Counted from the stretch's first letter, positions 50,143-59,466 are shown. The stretch: DNA of 64,000 nt from an uncultured Coprococcus sp. (GCA_934277375.1 CAKQTZ010000005.1:1-64000); one strand, 5' to 3'. Translations and numbers: made by a program. The notes: generated by a model not told the origin, from the sequence alone.

Positions 50143-51321
50143 ATGGGAATTTCAACAGATGTAATTCATGCAAAGAGATATGTAGATCCGGTTACAGGCA
50201 GCCATGTGGCACCTATATATCAGACCTCAACATTTATACTTCCTGACTTTGATACGGCGGTATATCTTAACCAGCACATAGATAAGGGGTATGTATACAG
50301 CCGTTTCGGCAATCCTTCCGTCAGGGAATTCGAGGAGAAGATAGCATATCTGGAGGGCGGTGAGGACGCAGTGGGAACCGCATCCGGACTTGGTGCTATA
50401 TCCACAGCGGTGATGTCGCTTATAAAGCAGGGCGACCATATTATATTTGGAGATGTGATTTATGGATGTACATTTGCATTATTTACGAAGATACTTCCTT
50501 TATTTGGAATAGAGTATTCCATCGTTGATACAACAGATGTGGATGCAATAAAAGCAGCCATCAGACCAAACACATCACTTGTGTATGTGGAGACCCCGGC
50601 AAATCCTGTGCTCAAGATATCTGACATACAGGAGATATCAAAGATGCTGAAGGAGTATGAAGGAATAAAGCTGGTGGTGGATTCAACATTTGCATCCCCA
50701 TATCTGCAGAATCCATTGAAGCTTGGTGCAGATGTGGTAGTTCACTCAGCAACCAAATACATAGGTGGACATGGCAATGTGACAGCAGGTGTGATCGCTG
50801 GACCAAAGGAGCTCATGGACCGATGTAGGATGCCGTTCCTTCAGTGCTTTGGTGCGGTACTGGATCCATTTGGCGCATGGCAGCTGGTCAATGGACTCAA
50901 GACGCTGGCAGTCCGCATGGAGAAGCACTGTGACAACGCAATGAAGGTTGCGAAGTTCCTCCAGCAGCATGACATGGTGGATAAGGTATATTATCCGGGA
51001 CTTCCGGACAATCCGGGATACGAGGTGGCAAAGAAGCAGATGCGTGGATTTGGCGGTATGATGAGTGTCGACATCAAGGGCGGTGTGGATGCAGTCAGAA
51101 CAGTCATGAACAATGTTAAGGTATTCAGCCTTGCCACAAGTCTTGGAAATGTTGATTCACTTATCCAGCACTCGCCGACGATGAGCCACTTTGATATGAC
51201 ACCTGAGCAGAGACATGCGGTGAGCATATTCGATGGACAGGTGAGACTCTCGGTGGGAATTGAGGATGCGGATGACCTCATCGAAGATCTTGATCAGGCG
51301 CTCAATCTGCTCAAAAAATAA
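50143..51321 (+). CDS. Cys/Met-metabolism PLP enzyme, methionine gamma-lyase-like
   Basis: 392 residues from the ATG at 50143 (AGGAGG 8 bases upstream). PLP lysine K205 in VHSATKYIGGHGNV; Y108 in DVIYGCTFALF and the R-F-G-N-P block (54-58) fit methionine gamma-lyase and cystathionine gamma-synthase/lyase enzymes. It would split methionine, cysteine or cystathionine to a keto acid, ammonia and a thiol. A cysteine from glutathione or gamma-glutamyl peptides would be a matching partner for oxoproline breakdown, but this is inference. Last gene of the operon. Confidence 0.85.
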   Translation: MGISTDVIHAKRYVDPVTGSHVAPIYQTSTFILPDFDTAVYLNQHIDKGYVYSRFGNPSVREFEEKIAYLEGGEDAVGTASGLGAISTAVMSLIKQGDHIIFGDVIYGCTFALFTKILPLFGIEYSIVDTTDVDAIKAAIRPNTSLVYVETPANPVLKISDIQEISKMLKEYEGIKLVVDSTFASPYLQNPLKLGADVVVHSATKYIGGHGNVTAGVIAGPKELMDRCRMPFLQCFGAVLDPFGAWQLVNGLKTLAVRMEKHCDNAMKVAKFLQQHDMVDKVYYPGLPDNPGYEVAKKQMRGFGGMMSVDIKGGVDAVRTVMNNVKVFSLATSLGNVDSLIQHSPTMSHFDMTPEQRHAVSIFDGQVRLSVGIEDADDLIEDLDQALNLLKK

Positions 51322-51349
51322 ATCACATACAGTACTGAGTTTTGTTGGT

Positions 51350-51389
51350 AGAACCATATCGTGCAATGGGGTGCGATATGGTTCTTTTT
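51350..51389 (+). terminator. Rho-independent terminator of the carboxylase/oxoprolinase operon
   Basis: AGAACCATATCG pairs perfectly with CGATATGGTTCT across a 12-base loop, followed by TTTT. Confidence 0.93.
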
Positions 51390-51423
51390 GTTTACTTTAA
51401 TGTTTTCTTAAAGATTTGCCTCA

Positions 51424-51452
51424 TTGAACCTTAAAGGGATGGTGGCTATAAT
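51424..51452 (+). promoter_or_regulatory. Sigma-A promoter of the dlt-like operon
   Basis: TTGAAC (51424-51429), 17 bp, TATAAT (51447-51452). The start point near 51459 gives a leader of about 187 bases containing TTACGCTG...CAGCGTAA (51486-51513), which can fold. No other gene lies in the 51322-51645 gap. Confidence 0.75.
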
Positions 51453-51645
51453 CAGCAGGTGTAGTGAGGAGCTGCAGAGCGGATTACGCTGATGGATAGG
51501 TGACAGCGTAACCGTATTGTAACAACTCTTACTTATAATTAAGTGAGATGAATGGCATATTAAGTTGATTACATTTCAAGGTCGTCATATAATCTATTCG
51601 ATTTGAGAGGGATGTAGAATCGGTGGTTAGAAGAGGTGAAATAAA

Positions 51646-53238
51646 TTGAAGAATATATTGGAATTTATAGAGAATTCTGCTTTAAAATATCCGGATAAGC
51701 TGGCGGTTGCCGATGAGAATGGCGGGCTTACATATGGTCAGATGGAGAGTCTCTCCAGACAGATCGGTGCGTGGATATATGAGCGGACCGGCGGTGTCAG
51801 GAATAAGCCTGTGGCTGTGCTGTTGGACAAGAAGCCGGAGAGCGTGGCTGCCTACATGGGAGTTGTCTATAGTGGCAACTTCTATGTGGTACTGGATGCG
51901 GAGATGCCGGCGTCCAGAGCTGAATCGATACTTGGAACATTGAATCCGGTCGCAGTCGTGACTGACAATGTGCATATGGAGAAGGCACAGCATTTGAGCA
52001 GGTGTGATATGCCAGAGGATGGATGCCAGGGTCAGGCGGATGAGAACAGAGATGTATTCAGGATAATGAATCTTGATGAGCTGGATACAAATGCTGATCA
52101 GTCCATTCTGGATATGGTCAGAAGCATGGCGATAGACACGGACCCTGTGTATGCACTTTTTACATCGGGTTCGACAGGAGTTCCAAAGGGCGCCGTGGTA
52201 TCGCACAGGAATGTGATATCCTACACCTGCTGGTACACGGAGGCATTTGGTATAGATGAGAATACGATATTCGGAAGCCAGACGCCATTTTACTTCAGCA
52301 TGTCGGTGTCGGATCTCTACAGCACGCTTAAAAATGGTGCCACTCTGTACATCATACCGAAGGCGTATTTTACCTTCCCTATGAAGCTGATGGAGTTCAT
52401 GAATACATACAGGATCAACACGATATACTGGGTGCCATCGGCGCTGCAGATTGTTGCAAATTACAAGCTGTTCCAGTACGCGAAGCTCCCTGAGCTTAAG
52501 AAGGTGCTGTTTGCCGGAGAGGTGATGCCGACAAAGCCACTGAACTACTGGATACAGAATCTGCCGGATGCCATGTATGCCAATCTGTTCGGCCCAACAG
52601 AGACGACCGACATATGTACATATTACGTGGTGGACAGAGAATTTGCCGATGATGAGCCACTGCCGATGGGACGTGCGTGCAACAATTGTGATGTGTTCGT
52701 TCTTGATGAGAACGGCAGGGAGGTGTCGCCTGAGGTTGATTCCGGGACAGGATTCAGCAGGGAAGGTGAGCTCTACGCCAGAGGTTCATTTGTGGCACTG
52801 GGCTACTTTGGAAATGCAGATAAGACGCGGGAGGCATTTGTCCAGAATCCGCTCAATCCGAATTATCCAGAGCTGGTCTACAAGACCGGTGATCTGGTGA
52901 AGTACAACAGATATGGAGAGTTAGTTTATGTGTGCCGTAAGGATTACCAGATCAAGCACATGGGTTATCGCATAGAGCTCGGCGAGATCGAGGCGGCAGC
53001 GGGAGCCATAGACGGCATCAGAAGCTATGCCTGCATATACGATGATGCGGCTGACAAGATCGTGTTTATCTACGAGGGTAAGAAGAAGGATGAGACGGAG
53101 CTGCTTAAAGCATTTCAGGCGAGAGTTCCACACTACATGGAACCGAATCGTTTTGTCAGGGTTACAAGCATGCCCCACAATGCAAATGGCAAGATAGACA
53201 GGAAGAGACTGAAGACGGAATACGCGCAGCATGTGTGA
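51646..53238 (+). CDS. DltA-like amino-acid-activating AMP ligase
   Basis: 530 residues with a TTG start (AGAGGTG 7 bases upstream). Adenylation core motifs in order: A3 LFTSGSTGVPKGAVVSH, A5 LFGPTETT, A7 YKTGDLV, A8 QIKHMGYRIELGEIE, A10 NANGKIDRKRL. It should load an amino acid, D-alanine if truly DltA, onto the carrier protein encoded downstream. The gene set AMP ligase, carrier, MBOAT and DltD-like protein is the D-alanylation machinery of teichoic acids. It is slightly longer than DltA (about 500), with an insert near 110-145. Confidence 0.85.
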   Translation: MKNILEFIENSALKYPDKLAVADENGGLTYGQMESLSRQIGAWIYERTGGVRNKPVAVLLDKKPESVAAYMGVVYSGNFYVVLDAEMPASRAESILGTLNPVAVVTDNVHMEKAQHLSRCDMPEDGCQGQADENRDVFRIMNLDELDTNADQSILDMVRSMAIDTDPVYALFTSGSTGVPKGAVVSHRNVISYTCWYTEAFGIDENTIFGSQTPFYFSMSVSDLYSTLKNGATLYIIPKAYFTFPMKLMEFMNTYRINTIYWVPSALQIVANYKLFQYAKLPELKKVLFAGEVMPTKPLNYWIQNLPDAMYANLFGPTETTDICTYYVVDREFADDEPLPMGRACNNCDVFVLDENGREVSPEVDSGTGFSREGELYARGSFVALGYFGNADKTREAFVQNPLNPNYPELVYKTGDLVKYNRYGELVYVCRKDYQIKHMGYRIELGEIEAAAGAIDGIRSYACIYDDAADKIVFIYEGKKKDETELLKAFQARVPHYMEPNRFVRVTSMPHNANGKIDRKRLKTEYAQHV

Positions 53239-53383
53239 CATTAGTACTGTCTTAACATACCAATCAGTGGTCGTTTCCACTTATTTCGACCTGCAGCGGT
53301 ACTAAGGTGCCCGCCATGGCAGCCGCCTAAGTACCGGCGGTCTCAAATTCCACTGATTTGGTAATGTTAATACAGCACTAATG
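53239..53383. repeat. 145-bp inverted-repeat element inside the dlt-like operon
   Basis: It starts on the base after the ligase stop codon. The outer arms (53239-53270 and 53350-53383) are complementary over about 32 positions with few mismatches (CATTAGTACTGT / ACAGCACTAATG). Inside, GACC...CGGTACTAAGG pairs with CCTAAGTACCG...GGTC around a central GCCATGGC. The whole unit can fold into one long hairpin. It encodes no protein. MITE-like, or an RNA structure separating ligase and carrier expression. Confidence 0.75.
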
Positions 53384-53465
53384 AAATTCACTTTATGTGC
53401 TGCGCTGGTATTGCCGTGAAAATTATAATATATAGATAATTTTTATTATAAGGAGATATGAGATT

Positions 53466-53693
53466 ATGGAAGAATTATTAAAGATTTTAAATGAGGTAAA
53501 ACCTGGAGTTGATTATGAGAACGAGACAGATCTTATTGGACATGGCGTGCTGGATTCCATCACGATGGTTACGCTGGTGCTTCAGCTCAGCGACGAGTTT
53601 GACGTAGACATTTCCCCTGTTGATATCACACCGGAGAACTTCAAGACAGTCCAGACCATATACGATATGATCCAGAGACTTGAAGACGAGTAA
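53466..53693 (+). CDS. D-alanyl carrier protein (DltC-like)
   Basis: 75 residues, acidic. The phosphopantetheine attachment serine is S31 in HGVLDSITMV. The ligase loads it and the membrane acyltransferase unloads it. Ribosome site AAGGAGAT. The length is typical of DltC (about 78). Confidence 0.88.
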   Translation: MEELLKILNEVKPGVDYENETDLIGHGVLDSITMVTLVLQLSDEFDVDISPVDITPENFKTVQTIYDMIQRLEDE

Positions 53694-53763
53694 GAGCGAG
53701 ATATAGATATTGGAAGATGGCGGGGACTGACTGCCGTCAAAAAATACTGGAGGAGTGAGAAAT

Positions 53764-55353
53764 ATGTCATATACGTCGATATCGTATCTGGTATTTATAT
53801 TGCTCGGATCGTTTATAGTGTACAATATAGTGCCGCTGAAGCACAGATGGAAGGTCCTGCTGGCATTCAGCTATCTGTTTTATTTTATAAATTCAGGCAG
53901 ATATATCATATTTATCCTGTTCGGATCGCTGACCATATATGTGGGCGGCCTGTTGATAAACAAGATAGACGATGGCTGCAGCATGGCAAGGAAAGCTCTG
54001 CCGAAGGAAAACAAAAAAGAGTACAAAACACTTATCGGATGGCAGAAAAAGTGCGTTTGCGTATGTGTGGTGCTTGTGAATGTAGGAATCCTTGTGTTCC
54101 TGAAGTATTCGGTATTCATCGGACAGGTGTGTACTGATGTGCTTGGGCTTATACATATAAATGTGGAGAATCCAATGTATCAGAGGATGATGCCTCTTGG
54201 AATCTCGTTCTACACATTGTCTGCGGTGAGTTACATAGTTGACGTGTACAGAGGCAAATACAGGGCCTCGGACAAGTTTGGCAAGGTTGCACTTTTCCTT
54301 GCATTTTTTCCACACATCGTTGAGGGACCTATTGCCAGATTCGATCTGGTCGGTGATCAGATGTACGAGGGCCACAGGTTCAGCTATGAGAACATGACCA
54401 TGGGACTCCAGCTCATACTGTGGGGCTTCTTCAAGAAGATAGTTATTGCAGATCGTGCAAATATGTATGTGAACCAGATATTTGACAATTACGCAAGCTA
54501 CACAGGACTTCCAGTGGTAGTGGGAATGCTGCTCTACACGTTGCAGCTCTATGCGGAATTCTCAGGCTGTATGGATATAGTAAGGGGAAGTGCCCAGATG
54601 TTCGGAATAGGACTCTCAGAGAACTTCAACCAGCCGTTTATATCAAAGACAGTGAGTGAGTTCTGGAGAAGATGGCACATGACTCTCGGCGCATGGTTCA
54701 AGGACTATGTGTTCTATTCAGTCTCACTGTCCAAGTCATTTGTGAAGCTGAGTAAGAAGACAAGGGAGCATATGAATTCCTTTTTTGCGACATTTGTTCC
54801 TATGTCTATAGCGATGTTCATAGTGTGGTTTGGAACTGGTATATGGCACGGTGCAAGCTGGAAGTATGTCATGTATGGTCTTTATTACTGGGCTATCATG
54901 GTAATCGGACTTCTCATGGAGCCTCTTTTCAAGAAGCTGTATGAGAAAATGCATATTGACCGCCAGGGAAAGGTATACAGACTGCTTCAGGTGGTCAGAA
55001 CTTTCATTTTTGTGAATGTGGGAATGCTCATGTTCAGAGCTGATGATCTGACAGCATTTGGACACATGTTTGTGTCTATGTTCAGGAGATTTACATTTGC
55101 TGACCTGACAAATGGAACCCTTCTTGGAATGAAACTTGACATGGCAGATTTTGCAGTGCTGGCAGTGGGTGCACTCATTTTGTTCTTGGTTGGACTTTAC
55201 AAGGAGAAGGGACACCAGATAAGAGCAGAGCTTGCCACGAAGAATATAGCCCTCAGATGGGCAGTTTACTATGTGCTGCTGTTTGGAGTGATCATACTCG
55301 GAGCATATGGCAAGGGCTATGAGGTAGCAGGATTTATATATGCACAGTTTTAG
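53764..55353 (+). CDS. MBOAT-family membrane acyltransferase (DltB-like)
   Basis: 529 residues from the ATG at 53764 (GGAGG upstream). About eleven helices. The MBOAT signature with catalytic His is VWFGTGIWHGASWKYVMYG, and HIVEGPIARFD and SEFWRRWHMTLGAWFKDYV are further family blocks. It moves the activated acyl group (D-Ala) across or onto the envelope polymer. Longer than DltB (about 400); a Lys-rich cytoplasmic insert lies near residues 72-95. Confidence 0.88.
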   Translation: MSYTSISYLVFILLGSFIVYNIVPLKHRWKVLLAFSYLFYFINSGRYIIFILFGSLTIYVGGLLINKIDDGCSMARKALPKENKKEYKTLIGWQKKCVCVCVVLVNVGILVFLKYSVFIGQVCTDVLGLIHINVENPMYQRMMPLGISFYTLSAVSYIVDVYRGKYRASDKFGKVALFLAFFPHIVEGPIARFDLVGDQMYEGHRFSYENMTMGLQLILWGFFKKIVIADRANMYVNQIFDNYASYTGLPVVVGMLLYTLQLYAEFSGCMDIVRGSAQMFGIGLSENFNQPFISKTVSEFWRRWHMTLGAWFKDYVFYSVSLSKSFVKLSKKTREHMNSFFATFVPMSIAMFIVWFGTGIWHGASWKYVMYGLYYWAIMVIGLLMEPLFKKLYEKMHIDRQGKVYRLLQVVRTFIFVNVGMLMFRADDLTAFGHMFVSMFRRFTFADLTNGTLLGMKLDMADFAVLAVGALILFLVGLYKEKGHQIRAELATKNIALRWAVYYVLLFGVIILGAYGKGYEVAGFIYAQF

Positions 55354-55366
55354 AGGTGATTTATCT

Positions 55367-56383
55367 ATGAAGAAAAGTGGACGTAATTTAATAAAATCCA
55401 TAGCATTTGCGCTGGTGGCTGTGCTGATCATGGGCGTGCTTGGAGTTGCGTTTACTCCTAAGCGAAGTGATCCGGGAAGCGGAATAACCAACTCGAATGC
55501 AAGAGGCTTCTATGGAGAGCCGAAGAATTCGATAGACGTACTGGTGCTTGGAGACAGCAATGCCTACAGTGCATGTTCTCCGATGTATATATGGAACAAA
55601 TATGGAATTCCAACATATGTGGCGGCTGAGGGGTTCCAGAATGTGACCGGGGCATCCAATCTTCTGGATGAGGTGCTCACATGTCAGAAGCCAAAGCTGG
55701 TGGTGTTCGATGTGAATATGCTCTGGACCGGCAAGACGACACTTAAAAAGGTGGAGAACAATCTGAAGAATATGGCGTATAAGTATCTGCCTCTTGCACA
55801 GTACCACAATAGGTGGAAGAGCATGAGTGTTTCAGACATGTTCGGAAGCAAGGATTATACATACAGATCGGCATCAAGAGGACAGTATCTCAGCATGGAG
55901 GTCAAACCTTTCACAGGCCAGAGCAAGATGGTAAAAACCAAGGCTGTTGAGGACATACCAGAGGTATCAAAGGTGCTGCTGGATAAGCTTATAGACAAGT
56001 GTGAGAAGAATGGGATCAAGATCATGTTCATGGAGACTCCGACGGCGAAGTCATGGAATTATGCAAGACACAATGCCATGGTTAAGTATGCCAAGGACAA
56101 AAAGATAGATTTTATTGACATGAACACACTTAAAGATGATTATGCGATCGACTGGAGCACCGACACAAGAGATGGCGGAAGACACCTCAATTGTAATGGA
56201 GCAGAGAAGGTCAGTGCATATCTTGGAAAATATATCTCAGAGAAATACAACTTCAAGGACAAGCGTGACGTGGCAAAGTACACGGACTGGAACAATGACT
56301 ATCTGGATTATGTAAAGTATATGTCCGGTGAGACCGTGTCCCTGGAGGCACAGCAGTCCGATGGAGGTGTGTCAAACAACTAG
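55367..56383 (+). CDS. DltD-like SGNH-fold envelope protein
   Basis: 338 residues from the ATG at 55367 (AGAGGTGA upstream). One N-terminal membrane helix (about 9-29), then an extracellular SGNH domain: serine S64 in LVLGDSNAYSAC and a D-x-x-R-H pattern near the end (DGGRHLNCNGAEK). DltD proteins act on D-alanyl intermediates outside the membrane. Shorter than classical DltD (about 400). It closes the operon before the terminator at 56467. Confidence 0.82.
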   Translation: MKKSGRNLIKSIAFALVAVLIMGVLGVAFTPKRSDPGSGITNSNARGFYGEPKNSIDVLVLGDSNAYSACSPMYIWNKYGIPTYVAAEGFQNVTGASNLLDEVLTCQKPKLVVFDVNMLWTGKTTLKKVENNLKNMAYKYLPLAQYHNRWKSMSVSDMFGSKDYTYRSASRGQYLSMEVKPFTGQSKMVKTKAVEDIPEVSKVLLDKLIDKCEKNGIKIMFMETPTAKSWNYARHNAMVKYAKDKKIDFIDMNTLKDDYAIDWSTDTRDGGRHLNCNGAEKVSAYLGKYISEKYNFKDKRDVAKYTDWNNDYLDYVKYMSGETVSLEAQQSDGGVSNN

Positions 56384-56466
56384 ACATTTGTCAGACAAAG
56401 AATATATTGACTTAACATGGTGTTTCGGGACTTGTTTTAACACAAGATGACATCGTTCTCGTAATA

Positions 56467-56518
56467 AAAAAGACGAAAAGTTACAAGATTTCTATTACTT
56501 GGAGCTTTTCGTCTTTTT
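56467..56518 (+). terminator. Rho-independent terminator, bidirectional in form
   Basis: AAAAAGACGAAAAG pairs with CTTTTCGTCTTTTT; 24-base loop. Confidence 0.85.
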
Positions 56519-56542
56519 ATTCTATACGTGAAAGGGGGCAAA

Positions 56543-56673
56543 GGGGTCAGGCCCCATTGTCACCAGGCATCTTTCGTCGGGGGTCAGGCCCCTTTGTTAC
56601 GGGCATCTTTCGTCGAGGGGGTCAGACCCCATTGTCACCAGGCATCTTTCGCCGAGGGGGTCAGGCCCCTTTG
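56543..56673 (+). repeat. Family-B palindromes in a regular 37-39 bp array
   Basis: GGGGTCAGRCCCC begins at 56543, 56580, 56618 and 56657, with related spacers of the type GGCATCTTTCGTCG. All four are in the same orientation, unlike other sites in the window. Not a CRISPR: the spacers resemble one another and the unit is palindromic. The wider gap 56384-56833 has no gene. Confidence 0.8.
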
Positions 56674-56706
56674 TCCTCACTTCTGGGTCAAAGGAGGAAG
56701 AATATA

Positions 56707-56744
56707 AAAAAGGATACAAAAAGGATACAAGTTTGAAGTATACT
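56707..56744 (+). promoter_or_regulatory. Possible response-regulator binding site and -10 element
   Basis: AAAAAGGATAC occurs twice with an 11-bp period (56707-56728), followed at 56739 by TATACT, a plausible -10. Direct repeats of one helical turn just upstream of a -10 are typical for OmpR-family regulators, so autoregulation by the regulator at 56834 is possible. Confidence 0.45.
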
Positions 56745-56833
56745 GTGTTCAGAATCTTAGATATCGACGATTTACATAGAGTGGCATGGCGCTGTGAGGT
56801 ATACAGATTGCAAAGCTGCCATAGGGAGGAAAT

Positions 56834-57514
56834 ATGAAGTATAGCATATTGCTTGTTGAGGACGAGCAGAAGATAGCAGAGGGGATAATGGACTATATGA
56901 ATGGCAGGAAAGCGGAATATGAGACCTGTTTCACCTGGGCTGATGATGGAGATAAGGCACTGGAGCTTGTGTATGAGAACGAATACGATCTGGTGTTACT
57001 GGACGTCATGCTTCCGGGTGCTGACGGATTTGAGATATGCAGGGCCATCAGGGCAAAGAGTTATGTGCCTGTAATTTTTCTGACTGCACGTGGCAGGGAA
57101 GAGGACAGACTGTATGGTTATGACATAGGCTGCGATGATTATGTGGTGAAGCCGTTCTCCATGGCGGAGCTTTCTGCAAAGATCATGTCATTCCTCCGAA
57201 GAAGCAAGGGGCTGTGGGAGAAGAAGAGCAGCATAGAGGCGTATGACATCGTGATCTATCCGGACAGGCTTCAGGTGTACGTCTCCGGGGAAGAGGTGAG
57301 ACTTGCACCAAAGGAATATGCCATGCTGAAGTACTTTATGGAGCACAGAGGAATGCTTATCACAAGGGACGACCTGCTTGTCAGGCTGTGGGGCTATGAT
57401 TATGATGGCAGCGACAGGGTAGTGGACAATCATATCAAGAAGCTGCGCCAGGCACTTGGAGAGTCGGGGCGACAGATCAAGACGGTATTTGCCAAGGGAT
57501 ACAGGATGGATTGA
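56834..57514 (+). CDS. OmpR-family response regulator
   Basis: 226 residues, ribosome site GGGAGGAA. Receiver: VEDE (8-11), phosphorylated D57 in LVLLDVMLPG, K in VVKPFS. Winged-helix output domain about 130-226 ending TVFAKGYRMD. Partner of the kinase encoded 51 bases downstream. The position after the dlt-like operon suggests an envelope-stress role but a terminator separates them. Confidence 0.9.
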   Translation: MKYSILLVEDEQKIAEGIMDYMNGRKAEYETCFTWADDGDKALELVYENEYDLVLLDVMLPGADGFEICRAIRAKSYVPVIFLTARGREEDRLYGYDIGCDDYVVKPFSMAELSAKIMSFLRRSKGLWEKKSSIEAYDIVIYPDRLQVYVSGEEVRLAPKEYAMLKYFMEHRGMLITRDDLLVRLWGYDYDGSDRVVDNHIKKLRQALGESGRQIKTVFAKGYRMD

Positions 57515-57565
57515 TGGGAGCGATGCCGTAAGGCATGACGATTATGAATATTGGGGGAATAGATT

Positions 57566-59287
57566 ATGAGTAAAAAGAGATCAGAAGTAAAAATGTACTG
57601 GAAGAAACAGAAATTTGGCATGTTCTTCCTGAAGGTATTTGTGCCATTTATGCTTGCGGTATCAGTGCTGGGAGCAATAGTGACTGAGATGCTTGTCTCA
57701 ATGCATAACAACAGTGTGGACAATGCAAAGGAGCATCTTAATAAAGTAATCAATACAGCTGAGCAGGAAGCTGCGAAGGATTTTAGAAATGCGGCAGATG
57801 GCAAAGTGGAAAATGATGTGGATTATGAATTTCAGACAGCTGAGAACGCATTTGCCGGAACAATGGAATATTACTGTTCGATGGCCCGCCTCGCTGTGGT
57901 AGGTGATCTGGATTCGGAAGACGGCGTGCTGGCAGTGTATCGCAGGGATGCCGATGGCAGTACATCAAAGGTTGCATCATCGGGAGACCATGTATTTATG
58001 GGAATAGATGATGCAGATGGAAAAACATATTACCTTTCATGTACACCTGAAGAGGACAGGGAGATGTTCAAGGAAATGTATAAAGTTCCATCAGCTGGAG
58101 GTATGCAGCCACAGGAGATATACGTTAAAGGGAGCAATTACTGGGTTGGAAAGTATAATTATATCGACTGTGATGAAGATTGTCTGGAGACAGAAGAAGA
58201 CGGGACAACAGAGTTTAAAGACGGCTATACAGTATACACAGTGACCAATGACAATATTCCAGATGGTTATGTAAGACTTGATATGTCAAAGGGATTCAGG
58301 ATATCGTTAAATATTGTTGGGGGACCTTTATATTATACAGACATGGATGAATATGGGAATGTGGATGAGCTGATAGATGCGGCCGCAGATGTGGACTCTG
58401 ATGGCGTCCAGGGATATGCCGAAAAAGAATACAAATGCGGCGTTGGACACCATACCACGGAGGTGTCTGACCTAGGTAATGGATATTATATTGTTTCAGA
58501 CTTCCATACAAATATCTGGAAATCTCTGGTTGGAGTACTTGTGATATGCACCTGGGCAGGCATAATTATCCTGTGCGTGATACTTTCCCTTGCCATCGCC
58601 TATGCAATGTACAGGACATATTTGTCGGCCTACGACATGGAGCAGTACAGACGTGCAACATCCAATGCCATGGCTCATGATCTGAAGAGTCCTCTCGCGG
58701 TTATCCAGCTCAATGCGGAGAACCTGAGGGATGAAACCAATCCTGAGAAGAACAGATATTATACGGACAATATAATCGATGAGGTTAATCAGATGAACGC
58801 CCAGATAGCATCGATCCTCGATATGGCAAAGGCTGAGGATGTGAACACTAAGCTTCGTAAGACTGATGTGGATATCACAGCCATTGTAAATTCAGTGGCA
58901 GAAGAGTATGCTGAGAGGATAAAAGAGAAGAATGTATCTATTAAGGTAAATGGTGCCTGTACAGTACATGCAGATGAGATGCTCATGAATCAGGCGATAA
59001 AGAATATCATGGACAATGCTGTGAAGTATGTGACCGACGGCGGACATATCGCGGTGGAGCTCTCTGACAAAGAAGTGTCATTTGTCAATTCCGGCGAATC
59101 ACTTGATAAGGACACGCTGGAAGATGTATGGAAGCCATTTGTCAAGGGGGACAATAGCCGTCACGGACACAAGGGCACCGGACTTGGACTCTCAATTGTG
59201 AAGACCATTATGGACAGACATGGATTTGACTGTGAGATGGATAACTGCGATGGGGGAGTGGAAGTGAGATTGATATTCAAGAAATAA
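57566..59287 (+). CDS. Sensor histidine kinase with large extracellular domain
   Basis: 573 residues. Helix 1 about 18-44, an extracellular sensor domain of about 275 residues (45-319, acidic, with CDEDC and GHH patches), helix 2 about 320-347. The HAMP-like linker is short. Phospho-acceptor H371 in AMAHDLKSPLAVIQ, N-box NIMDNAVKY, G2 GTGLGLSIV; the G1 box is weak (VSFVNSGES). Senses an unknown external signal and phosphorylates the regulator at 56834. Confidence 0.88.
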   Translation: MSKKRSEVKMYWKKQKFGMFFLKVFVPFMLAVSVLGAIVTEMLVSMHNNSVDNAKEHLNKVINTAEQEAAKDFRNAADGKVENDVDYEFQTAENAFAGTMEYYCSMARLAVVGDLDSEDGVLAVYRRDADGSTSKVASSGDHVFMGIDDADGKTYYLSCTPEEDREMFKEMYKVPSAGGMQPQEIYVKGSNYWVGKYNYIDCDEDCLETEEDGTTEFKDGYTVYTVTNDNIPDGYVRLDMSKGFRISLNIVGGPLYYTDMDEYGNVDELIDAAADVDSDGVQGYAEKEYKCGVGHHTTEVSDLGNGYYIVSDFHTNIWKSLVGVLVICTWAGIIILCVILSLAIAYAMYRTYLSAYDMEQYRRATSNAMAHDLKSPLAVIQLNAENLRDETNPEKNRYYTDNIIDEVNQMNAQIASILDMAKAEDVNTKLRKTDVDITAIVNSVAEEYAERIKEKNVSIKVNGACTVHADEMLMNQAIKNIMDNAVKYVTDGGHIAVELSDKEVSFVNSGESLDKDTLEDVWKPFVKGDNSRHGHKGTGLGLSIVKTIMDRHGFDCEMDNCDGGVEVRLIFKK

Positions 59288-59339
59288 TGAGTAAGACACA
59301 TGCATTTGTCGGTATCACAGGGGAAATCTTAAAATCACC

Positions 59340-59444
59340 ATGCTCCTGCTTCTGGTTGTAGTGGGAATATTTGCTTATATAGTGTCAAATACGGCACTTA
59401 TAGCGTACAGGTTCGCTTCACACACAGGTAATCATGTGATATAG
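59340..59444 (+). pseudogene. Short membrane-segment ORF, probable gene remnant
   Basis: 34 residues, MLLLLVVVGIFAYIVSNTAL then IAYRFASHTGNHVI. No close ribosome site, and the C-terminal codons lie inside the terminator stem at 59420. The frame is open for 15 more codons upstream. Probably the relic of a longer membrane protein; a functional small peptide is less likely. Confidence 0.35.
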
Positions 59445-59466
59445 CATGATTACCTGTGTGTTTTTT
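59420..59466 (+). terminator. Strong Rho-independent terminator
   Basis: ACACACAGGTAATCATG pairs perfectly with CATGATTACCTGTGTGT (17 bp, 8-base loop), then TTTTT. It ends the two-component operon. Confidence 0.93.

Noticed and set aside
56543..56673. CRISPR array
   Set aside because: The repeats are palindromic REP-like units, the spacers are similar to each other, only four units exist and no cas gene is near.
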